From positions 1-64,000 of the forward strand of contig NZ_JAAEHL010000007.1 of the NCBI RefSeq assembly GCF_010614725.1: a DNA stretch of 64,000 bases, read 5' to 3'. Shown piece by piece: positions 56,904 to 64,000 of this stretch. The notes beneath the pieces are model-generated. The model saw only the letters and a program-made list of their open reading frames with translations. It did no database searches and was not told the origin of the DNA. Positions within the stretch are counted from its first letter, which is position 1. Each line of letters starts with the position of its first letter. Position numbers and translations under genes: made by a program. This DNA comes from Flavobacterium ajazii (GTDB lineage: Bacteria; Bacteroidota; Bacteroidia; Flavobacteriales; Flavobacteriaceae).

Positions 56904-57353
56904 TTAATTAATTTCTTCAATTGTATAATGTGTCTTATTAATTTCAAACTGAAAACCAACCTTATTGCCCATTAAATGATTTCCCAAAGGAGATTGCGGG
57001 GAAAGCGCAATAACATTTATTCCGTCAATTGCAATTTTGGGAAGTGCTACACTTACATACAAATAGATTCCGTTGGCTTTTACTAAACTTCCTGCAATGA
57101 TATTTTCAGTATTTTTTGAAGCATCGATTTTATCTAAAATTGCTTTTTGAGCTATCGCTTCTTTCAGTTTATTGGTTAGTTTTTCCTGTTCAATATGCAT
57201 CATTGATAAAGCTGTTTCATGTTTATCACCGGCAGAACCTTTTGCATCGTTTTTAGAATCTTCTGTTAATCCAGAAATCATGTCTTTAAAAACATCAATT
57301 CGGTCCTGAACCATTTGTGAGTAATGAGAATGTATTTTTTGTTTGAAAGTCAT
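56904..57353 (-). CDS. Gre-like (GreA/GreB C-terminal fold) protein
   Basis: 149 residues: an N-terminal helical hairpin (about 1-75, with ALSMMHIEQEKLTNKLKEA) and a C-terminal FKBP-like beta domain (about 85-149, with ALSPQSPLGNHLMGNKVGF) as in GreA/GreB. The motif SPLGNHLMGNKVG is the Gre C-terminal signature for a secondary-channel binder. Family homologs in flavobacteria are often labelled 3-oxoacyl-ACP synthase, which the sequence does not support. It may act on RNA polymerase, but the acidic tip residues of GreA are not clear here. Confidence 0.75.
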   Translation of the reverse strand: MTFKQKIHSHYSQMVQDRIDVFKDMISGLTEDSKNDAKGSAGDKHETALSMMHIEQEKLTNKLKEAIAQKAILDKIDASKNTENIIAGSLVKANGIYLYVSVALPKIAIDGINVIALSPQSPLGNHLMGNKVGFQFEINKTHYTIEEIN

Positions 57354-57540
57354 TTTTTAAAGATACTGAGGTTCTAAGTCACAAAGATGCAAAGGTTTTT
57401 TACAGCCGCAAAACATGTCCCGTTTATTTTTCGACTGTCGACTATACTAATCTTCTTCTGTATAGAAAAATTAACACGATGTTTTTTATTTTTCGACAAA
57501 CAATCTATAATTTTAACACTCATTAATTTTAACTATCAAT
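57354..57540. other. Divergent intergenic region with a degenerate repeat
   Basis: 187 bases between the Gre-like gene and the DUF2911 gene. The first 45 bases (TCTAAGTCACAAAGATGCAA and neighbours) look like the AAAG-rich degenerate repeats common between flavobacterial genes. No clear promoter match. Confidence 0.4.
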
Positions 57541-58086
57541 ATGAAAAAATCAACAATTATCACGACGATTGCTTTTGCATTCACAATGCTTTTATCATCG
57601 AATATGAATGCTCAAAAGTTTCCAGATTTAGACAAAAGTCCAATGGATGCGGCATCTTATCCAAATGACTATAAAGTAAGTGCTAAAATTGCTAAAATCA
57701 CTTACAGCAGACCTCAGTTAAAAGGCCGCAGTATAAGTGAATTAGCACCTTTTGGAAAAGTATGGAGAACCGGGGCAAACGAAGCTGCAGAAATAACTTT
57801 CTACAAAGATGTAAAGTTAGGTGACAGCAAAATTAAAGCAGGAACATACACCTTCTTCACGATTCCTGAAAAAGACTCTTACACTGTTATCATTAGCAAA
57901 GACTTGAACGTTTGGGGATCTTATACTTATAAAGAAACTAACGATGTTGCCAGACTAAAAGTACCTGTAACTGAAGCAGCAGATTCTTTGGAAGCTTTTT
58001 CAATGGTTTTCACAAAAGCAGACAAAGGAATTGTTTTAAACTTAGGCTGGGATAAAGTAAGAGTGGCGGTTCCTTTTACGGAATAA
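57541..58086 (+). CDS. Secreted DUF2911 domain protein
   Basis: 181 residues: a signal peptide (MKKSTIITTIAFAFTMLLSSNMNAQ) followed by a DUF2911 beta-sandwich with the typical ITYSRPQLKGRSISELAPFG, VWRTGANEAAEITFYKDV and GTYTFFTIPEKDSYTVIIS. The function is unknown; the family is common in Bacteroidota. A bidirectional terminator follows. Confidence 0.92.
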   Translation: MKKSTIITTIAFAFTMLLSSNMNAQKFPDLDKSPMDAASYPNDYKVSAKIAKITYSRPQLKGRSISELAPFGKVWRTGANEAAEITFYKDVKLGDSKIKAGTYTFFTIPEKDSYTVIISKDLNVWGSYTYKETNDVARLKVPVTEAADSLEAFSMVFTKADKGIVLNLGWDKVRVAVPFTE

Positions 58087-58103
58087 CGACATTTTAAAAT
58101 CAA

Positions 58104-58138
58104 AAAAAATAGCTTCCTGATTTTGGAAGCTATTTTTT
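58104..58138. terminator. Bidirectional terminator
   Basis: AAAAATAGCTTCC pairs with GGAAGCTATTTTT around a 7-base loop, with A-run and T-run at either side. It lies between the convergent DUF2911 and barrel genes. Confidence 0.9.
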
Positions 58139-58154
58139 TATAATTGAATTCTCT

Positions 58155-59909
58155 TTAAAAATCGAATTTGTAATTCGCACCGCCTAACACCTGAAATCCT
58201 TGTACCGGATAATTCAGCCACTTTTCATAATTCTGGTTTCCAATGTTGTTTAATTTCAGGAAGAAAGTCAAACGCTCACTAAATTTATATCCCAAATGTG
58301 CATTGGCATCGAAATAACTTTTTAGGGTAATGAGACCATTAATAGTCGAACTTAACAGATCATTCTGCATGTCTTTACGCTCTCCCACATAAAAAACATT
58401 TAAACCTGCATACCATTGTTTGGTAATATTTACATCCAGATTAGAACTTAATTTCATAGATGGTAAATTCCAAGCCTCTACTGCTACGTCGGTTTTGTAA
58501 CTATTGAAAGTTCCGTTGATTCCAAAAGTTACATTTTCAGAGAAATCAGCTTTTAATTCTCCATAAAAACGAAATGTTCTTACATCTTCATAAACAACTC
58601 CGAATGAGTTTCCGTAAGCATAATTTTCGTTTGAAAAATCTTCTGTATAATCATTGCTCTTAAACAGTCCTTTATTTTTTTCATTTAAATAAGAACCTGT
58701 CAGATTATAACTCACGTTGTTAGCCAGTTTCCCTTTTAAACCAGCGAAAACAGTATATTGATTATTGGTGGGTGTCATTGCCAAAGTAGGCGACACAAAT
58801 GGATTTTCGCTAACAAAATCTGCGTATGAATTTTGCTTTAATTCACCGTTAACTCCTGTGTAAAAAATCATCAGATCACCAACTAATTTATACGAAGCAT
58901 TTACTTTTGGATAGATAAAAAATTTATTTCCGCTATTTTCTGAATCTAAACCATAAAATAACCCGGCACCTAATTCAAGCGTCCACTCATTTTCGTGAAT
59001 TACAAAACTTGGCTCGATTCCAAAATTAGTAAGACTGTATTTTAAAGGTTCTCCAAAATTCTGAAAATAATTATTTTCAAAACTTCCGCTCACATGGTCT
59101 ACAATAATATTTGTATTGATAGCCTGATCCATCACATCAACTTTGAAAGTTGGTTTCAGGTAAAAACGATTTTCTGAAGAAGAAAAACTATCCGAAAAAT
59201 GAGTAAATTTTGTTGCCACTTTACTAAAGACACTTTCAGTAAATTCAAGATTTCCTCCCAACGAAATAGTATTATAAGTATGTCCGGGATTTATTTTATT
59301 TATTAAATCGATACGATCCTGCGGAAGTAAATCTGATCCAAAATTTTCAGGAAGTCCATACCAATTGTAAATTTGATTTTGATATCCTAATTCTACATTC
59401 CATGACATATCTCTGAAATTTTGTCCATAACCTACATTTAATGCCGTATCATAAAATTCATCATTCAGAAGCACATCTTTGATTCCGCCTTGTGATGAAT
59501 GATGGCGTAACATTGCAGATACAAAATCATCATTTCCTAAATCCTGATTTACAAACAATTCAGCATTCAGGGTACTGTAATTTCCAATTCCCACAGTAGC
59601 ATAATTATTATACAAACGTTCCTGTTTTGATTTTTCTACACCCTGGGCTTTCCCTTTTGAAGGTGTAAACGTTGAAGCTACGGGAACTGATAAAATACTG
59701 TATTTAATGGTTTCTTTTGGCTGATTCCCTTCATCATCAAGCGAAGGAGTTTCTTTCACTTTAAACGCATCTGATATTGTTGGCGAATATGGCTTTACTA
59801 CGTTTACCGTTTCAGTTCCAATATTTTCATTTTTCTTTTGAGAAAACGAAAGCTGAAAAACAAACAGTAATGCTAGAATTATGGTTTTATTCTGGAAATT
59901 AATCTTCAT
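58155..59909 (-). CDS. TonB-receptor-like outer-membrane barrel without plug
   Basis: 584 residues: signal peptide (IILALLFVFQLSFSQ), a periplasmic linker (about 25-95, with NVVKPYSPTISDAFKVKE) and a beta-barrel whose strands and C-terminus (YEKWLNYPVQGFQVLGGANY then KFDF) resemble TonB-dependent receptors. There is no plug domain and no TonB box, so energised transport is not expected. The gene lies near a large TPR gene, and the pairing seems to be conserved in relatives to my recollection, suggesting a joint envelope role. Confidence 0.82.
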   Translation of the reverse strand: MKINFQNKTIILALLFVFQLSFSQKKNENIGTETVNVVKPYSPTISDAFKVKETPSLDDEGNQPKETIKYSILSVPVASTFTPSKGKAQGVEKSKQERLYNNYATVGIGNYSTLNAELFVNQDLGNDDFVSAMLRHHSSQGGIKDVLLNDEFYDTALNVGYGQNFRDMSWNVELGYQNQIYNWYGLPENFGSDLLPQDRIDLINKINPGHTYNTISLGGNLEFTESVFSKVATKFTHFSDSFSSSENRFYLKPTFKVDVMDQAINTNIIVDHVSGSFENNYFQNFGEPLKYSLTNFGIEPSFVIHENEWTLELGAGLFYGLDSENSGNKFFIYPKVNASYKLVGDLMIFYTGVNGELKQNSYADFVSENPFVSPTLAMTPTNNQYTVFAGLKGKLANNVSYNLTGSYLNEKNKGLFKSNDYTEDFSNENYAYGNSFGVVYEDVRTFRFYGELKADFSENVTFGINGTFNSYKTDVAVEAWNLPSMKLSSNLDVNITKQWYAGLNVFYVGERKDMQNDLLSSTINGLITLKSYFDANAHLGYKFSERLTFFLKLNNIGNQNYEKWLNYPVQGFQVLGGANYKFDF

Positions 59910-60032
59910 ATTTTATTTTTTTGAGAGCATAGAGAAAAGAATATAGACTTTTGCCTAAATCCCGCCCCCTTTCAAACTCTTTTGTTTTCTATTTAAATCT
60001 ATATTCTATTCTCTTAATTCTATTTTCTTAAA

Positions 60033-60896
60033 CTAAGCTTCCCATTCCCCTTTAGCTATAAATTGTGCCTTTCCTCCTATTTTTATATCAAAATCATTTT
60101 CTGTTAATTTTCCTTTGAAATAAATTTGAGAAGGACGGCCGATATAATCTCCCTGATGATTTATCATTTCAATTTCCGGCGAATGATACTTTAAAAGAAA
60201 CGCCTGCAAACAAGTACTTGCGCTTCCTGTCGCAGCATCCTCTAACAATTGATTGTGTTCAATGTACAGCATTCTGCTTATAATTTTTGAATCTTCTATA
60301 CAGTAAAAATATAAACCTCTGTGACTGGTTTTACAATTTCTTTTCAGCCATTCATCTGTTTTATCTTTATCTAAAACCAAATTTTCTAAAGCTCTTTTAC
60401 TATTTAAAGGCACTATCACAAAAGCACTTCCCGTAGAAACTTCCTGAATCAGATATTGATTCTCAAAATCACTGACTTTTAAATTACTGAACGAAGTAAA
60501 ATCCTCTTTCGAAAAAACATCCCAAAATCTCGGCTGCGCCGCTTTCAGCCAAATTAAATCTTCTTCCTTATGAATGGCAATTGGTCCAATTGGAACATTC
60601 AGCTTAATTTCATTGGGCGAATTGTCAAAGATTTTATTCATTAAAACCCATGAAGTTCCAATTATCGGATGTCCTGCAAACTGCATTTCGTGAGCCGGTG
60701 TAAAGATTCTGACATCAGCACTATTGCTTTTGAAATCGAAATTTGTAATAAAAGTGCTTTCTGCAAAATTTATCTCTCTTGCTATGATTTGCATTTCTTC
60801 TGAACTCAGATTTCCGGCGTCTAAAAAAACAGCCAACTGATTTCCGGCATATTTTTTATCTGTAAAAACATCAACTATATAAAAAGGTAAACTCAT
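60033..60896 (-). CDS. PhzF family isomerase
   Basis: 287 residues with two PhzF/diaminopimelate-epimerase-like halves. The catalytic glutamate is E46 in NFAESTFIT; the other signatures are FAGHPIIGTSW and ATGSASTCLQAFLL. Only a minority of the family makes phenazines; there are no other phenazine genes here, so the substrate is unknown. It sits between the TPR and barrel genes on the same strand. Confidence 0.9.
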   Translation of the reverse strand: MSLPFYIVDVFTDKKYAGNQLAVFLDAGNLSSEEMQIIAREINFAESTFITNFDFKSNSADVRIFTPAHEMQFAGHPIIGTSWVLMNKIFDNSPNEIKLNVPIGPIAIHKEEDLIWLKAAQPRFWDVFSKEDFTSFSNLKVSDFENQYLIQEVSTGSAFVIVPLNSKRALENLVLDKDKTDEWLKRNCKTSHRGLYFYCIEDSKIISRMLYIEHNQLLEDAATGSASTCLQAFLLKYHSPEIEMINHQGDYIGRPSQIYFKGKLTENDFDIKIGGKAQFIAKGEWEA

Positions 60897-60983
60897 AACT
60901 TGTAAAATGTGATTTGTGAGATGTAAAATGTAATTTTCTTTATGTTCCTTTTACAGACAACATCTTACTTTTTACTTATAAAA

Positions 60984-63900
60984 CTATTTTGTAATTGACG
61001 AATTGGTTTTAGACTCTTCCAATTTGATTGCGCTTAATTCTCTCTTAGCTTCTTCAACCACATCCGGATAATCTGTAAAATTGTTGATTACGTTATCCAA
61101 AATATAAGTCGCCTGGTAACTGTCTTTTAAGCCGTAGAAATTTTTTGCCATTAGAACCAATCCCTTCGCACCGTAATATTTATAACCCGAATAATTTTTA
61201 GCAAGTTTTTGAACCGCAGCATTCGAAGCATCAAATTTTCCTTCTTTGGTTTTAAAATAAGCATCATAATACAAAGCTTCTGCTGCCAGTTCTCCTTTTG
61301 ATGTTGCCGATAATTTAGCATAAGCCGTTTTAGCTTTCTCTTCGTCGCCGGTTTGCATGGCTGCACGTGCTACAATAATTTGTGCATCAGATTTTACATT
61401 AGCATCTGCTTTTGCATTTTGTAACACCTTATCGGCAAATACAACAGAATTGGTGTGATCTTTTTTATCGTAATAACATTTCATCAAATTTGCCTGAGCA
61501 AAGTTTTTATTTTGAGGATAATCAGCTTCGTTTTCTAAGCGAACTAAAACCGGAATTGCTTTATCGCAATCTTTAGCTTTTAAGTAAATCTGAGCCAGTC
61601 TGTTTAAAGCCTGCTCTGTAAATTCGCTTCTTGGCTGAGCAATTACATATTGATAATTTGATACTGATTTAGTTTCTGAACCTTCTGCATAAAGCAATTG
61701 TGCCAGATAAAAATTTGCTTCCAATGAATGTAATCCCGATGAAAATTTACTTACATAACCTGTAAAACCTGTAATGGCCTGCTTACTATTGTTTTGGCTG
61801 TATTGTTTGAAAGCAGCATCATAAGTATCATTGTCTAATTCTGCATCTGTAACCGAAACAAAATCCAGAGTTCTTACCCATGTTGCATATTCGTCCACTT
61901 TTCCTGAGTCAACATAAATTAATCTGGCTGTAGAAACTGCTTCAAGAGCTTCGGGAGTTTTTGGGAATTCGGCTGCTACTTTTTTAAATTTCGTCAAAGC
62001 CTGTTCATCACGATCTGAATTGTAATAAATCAAACCTTGTCTCAGAATTGATTTTGATGTAAAAGAACCATTTTTATATTCTGAAATTAACTGATCGTAT
62101 GTTTTAATAGCCTGTTCATTCTTTTTATCAGCGACATAAGTATTAGCCAATTCGAATAAAACATCATCACGATATTCTGATTTCTTATACATCTGAAGAA
62201 AATTATTCAACTCGTCAATTTTCTTATCGTTTCTGGACATGAACCCATATGAAATCGCTTTTTGAAATTGCGCATAATCAGCATCAACTCCTTTGGCACT
62301 GATTGCTTTTCCGTAAGCTTCCATTGCCTGCGCATACTTTGAAGTTACAAAACGACAATCCCCCAAACGCAGATATGAATCGTTTAATCGTACTTTATCA
62401 GCCGGAGCATTATCAATTTGAGCCTGAAATGAATTTCCTGCCTGATCGTATTCTTTCAGTTTAAAATAAGTATACCCAATATTGTAATTAATGTTTTTAT
62501 ATTCATCTGTAGCTTTGGCTGATGACAAGCCTGCAAATTGTTTGTAGCTCAATAATGCATTTTGGAAATCGTCTGTCACATATTCAGATTCTGCTTTCCA
62601 GAAAGTTGCACGAGCTGTAAAATCAGGATTTTTTTGTTCTTTGATCGCTCCGTTAAACATTTTTAGCGCTTCAGAATAATTTGATTCATTATATAATTCT
62701 AAACCTCTGTAAAAAAGTACTTTTTGATAGGCTAACTTATTTTCAGGAGTTCTGTTTTTCTCCAGTAAAACCAAAGCTTCTTTATAATTTTTAGAAGAAA
62801 TATAAGAGTCAACTAATAATTTCTCCACTTCTGAACGGCTTGAATTATTTGGATATTTTTTCAAGAAATCAAGCAAAATCCCCGGAACAGTCTGGTAAGC
62901 ATTCCCTATTTCGTAACTCAGTTTCGCATAATTCAAAGCTGCATCTTCCTGAATCTGTGCATTAAAATCCATTTCGGAAGCATTTTTAAAAGCATTTAAA
63001 GCTTCTTGTTTTTTACCTGTGTTCAGGTAGGCCAAACCTAAATGATAATAAGCATTCTGCGCTACGAAATCTTTTCCTTCGATAATTTTATTGAATTGAG
63101 AAATTGCTTTTTCGTAGTCTTTTTGCTCGTAATAAGCATAGCCTAACTGATAGAAATCGGTATTATTCCATTTACCTTTCTTGCCTTCATATTTTTCTAA
63201 AAACGGAATCGCTTTACCATATTGTTTCAAATTGAAATAACTTTCTCCGATAATTTTATTTAACTCAGACTTTTCAATTGCATTCGACTGCGCCATGGCC
63301 GCCTGTCCCAAATCAATCGCTTTTTGAAAATTCCCCAGTTTAAAATTCATATCTGCCTGAAAGTACGACAGCTTTTCTTTGTATTTTTCTTCACCAGAAA
63401 CCTCATCAAAATACTTGGTTGCTTCTTTATAATCATCTCCTTCATAAGCCATAAAACCCAGGTAATATTTAGCCTGAGAGCCATATTCAGGAGAGTTTGC
63501 TACTTTGTTAAAATACGCTGTAGCTTCTTTTTTCTTTTTGGCATTAAAGTAACTGTACCCTTTTTGAAAATTAAATTTATCCAAATCAGATTTACTCATA
63601 TAACTTTCGTCGACTTTATCAAACCATTGCAATGCTTTTGGATAATTTGCCTGTTCGAAGAAAAAATGGGCTACCTCAATATACGCCTGGTTTTGTTTCG
63701 TACTCGTTGGATAATCAGACACAAATTTCTCCATTAATTCATCGGCATTCGACTGATTGGTCCTTATGGCACAATTTGCAATGTAATAAGCACAATCCGA
63801 CTGAACTTCCTCAGTAGTTTCGGTATTTTTTACAGCTTCGAAAATGTGTTTGGCCGATGCATATTGCTTGTCGTTATATAAAGCCAGTGCTTTGTCAAAA

Positions 63901-63998
63901 TCTTTTAAATCGTAAGTATAAATTGCCGATTTTTGTGCCGACATGCTTGCCGAAACAAGAAGAATCTGAAGAAAAAAGAACCTGGAAATTTTACGCAT
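60984..63998 (-). CDS. Large secreted tetratricopeptide-repeat protein
   Basis: 1004 residues with a signal peptide (FFFLQILLVSASMSAQ) and roughly twenty TPR or TPR-like hairpins along its whole length (e.g. AIPFLEKYEGKKGKWNNTDF then YQLGYAYYEQKDYEKAISQF). It is probably periplasmic and a scaffold for envelope proteins. It is the first gene of a same-strand run with the PhzF gene and the plugless barrel gene. The start codon lies at 63998, at the edge of the window, so its promoter is not seen. Confidence 0.9.
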   Translation of the reverse strand: MRKISRFFFLQILLVSASMSAQKSAIYTYDLKDFDKALALYNDKQYASAKHIFEAVKNTETTEEVQSDCAYYIANCAIRTNQSNADELMEKFVSDYPTSTKQNQAYIEVAHFFFEQANYPKALQWFDKVDESYMSKSDLDKFNFQKGYSYFNAKKKKEATAYFNKVANSPEYGSQAKYYLGFMAYEGDDYKEATKYFDEVSGEEKYKEKLSYFQADMNFKLGNFQKAIDLGQAAMAQSNAIEKSELNKIIGESYFNLKQYGKAIPFLEKYEGKKGKWNNTDFYQLGYAYYEQKDYEKAISQFNKIIEGKDFVAQNAYYHLGLAYLNTGKKQEALNAFKNASEMDFNAQIQEDAALNYAKLSYEIGNAYQTVPGILLDFLKKYPNNSSRSEVEKLLVDSYISSKNYKEALVLLEKNRTPENKLAYQKVLFYRGLELYNESNYSEALKMFNGAIKEQKNPDFTARATFWKAESEYVTDDFQNALLSYKQFAGLSSAKATDEYKNINYNIGYTYFKLKEYDQAGNSFQAQIDNAPADKVRLNDSYLRLGDCRFVTSKYAQAMEAYGKAISAKGVDADYAQFQKAISYGFMSRNDKKIDELNNFLQMYKKSEYRDDVLFELANTYVADKKNEQAIKTYDQLISEYKNGSFTSKSILRQGLIYYNSDRDEQALTKFKKVAAEFPKTPEALEAVSTARLIYVDSGKVDEYATWVRTLDFVSVTDAELDNDTYDAAFKQYSQNNSKQAITGFTGYVSKFSSGLHSLEANFYLAQLLYAEGSETKSVSNYQYVIAQPRSEFTEQALNRLAQIYLKAKDCDKAIPVLVRLENEADYPQNKNFAQANLMKCYYDKKDHTNSVVFADKVLQNAKADANVKSDAQIIVARAAMQTGDEEKAKTAYAKLSATSKGELAAEALYYDAYFKTKEGKFDASNAAVQKLAKNYSGYKYYGAKGLVLMAKNFYGLKDSYQATYILDNVINNFTDYPDVVEEAKRELSAIKLEESKTNSSITK

Positions 63999-64000
63999 TT

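Noticed and set aside
60033..60896. Phenazine biosynthesis locus
   Set aside because: Only a PhzF-family gene is present; no other phz genes are near, and most PhzF proteins have other roles.

Overview
The window is a chromosomal segment of an AT-rich member of the Bacteroidota, almost certainly Flavobacterium or a close relative. Supporting signs are the gliding-motility ABC transporter genes gldF and gldG, a PorP/SprF-family protein with a type IX secretion (T9SS) type-B cargo, a fused SecDF, many SusD-free outer-membrane barrels with Bacteroidota-style signal peptides, and promoters of the TTTG-N19-21-TAnnTTTG type. Most genes are housekeeping. I see no tRNA, rRNA, CRISPR array, prophage or insertion sequence.

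Layout. 0-6 kb (minus strand): DsbA-family oxidoreductase, dnaN, gldG-gldF, SAM hydrolase (DUF62). 6-13.6 kb (plus strand): phoH with a TTG start, a small lipoprotein, a HAD phosphatase, an S9 peptidase, purC and a GH26 mannanase. 13.7-15 kb: an SRPBCC protein and a secreted ankyrin protein. 15.2-22.8 kb (minus): a two-component system followed by a TolC/adaptor/CzcA-type heavy-metal RND efflux pump. 22.9-25.5 kb: a small barrel protein, an M42 aminopeptidase and a DUF4294 protein. 25.5-28.0 kb: a two-gene Septu-like anti-phage module (PtuA-like ATPase plus PtuB-like HNH nuclease) lying between two similar terminator hairpins. 28.2-32 kb: valS, a DUF1573 protein and a lipoprotein. 32-37.8 kb: a T9SS type-B cargo, a PorP/SprF protein and an OmpA/TPR/PD40 protein in one operon. 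37.9-44.3 kb: a PDZ aspartyl protease, an aminotransferase, folE, cysS, yidD and lgt. 44.8-51 kb: secDF, mdh and gyrB. 51.3-54.8 kb: two tandem asparagine synthetases. 55.2-56.8 kb: a gene of unknown function that appears split by a frameshift. 56.9-64 kb: a Gre-like protein, a DUF2911 protein, a plugless TonB-receptor-like barrel, a PhzF enzyme and a 1004-residue TPR protein.

How the parts fit together. The envelope theme is strong: protein export (SecDF, YidD), lipoprotein maturation (Lgt), gliding and T9SS surface display, metal efflux, and a TPR/outer-membrane-barrel pair. The features least explained by ordinary annotation are: a structured intergenic repeat of about 70-80 bp present in four copies, with stem sequences that differ between copies but still pair; a long palindrome in the valS leader that shares a 21-bp element with the gldF leader; a heptanucleotide tandem repeat inside valS; the frameshifted gene; and the Septu-like locus.
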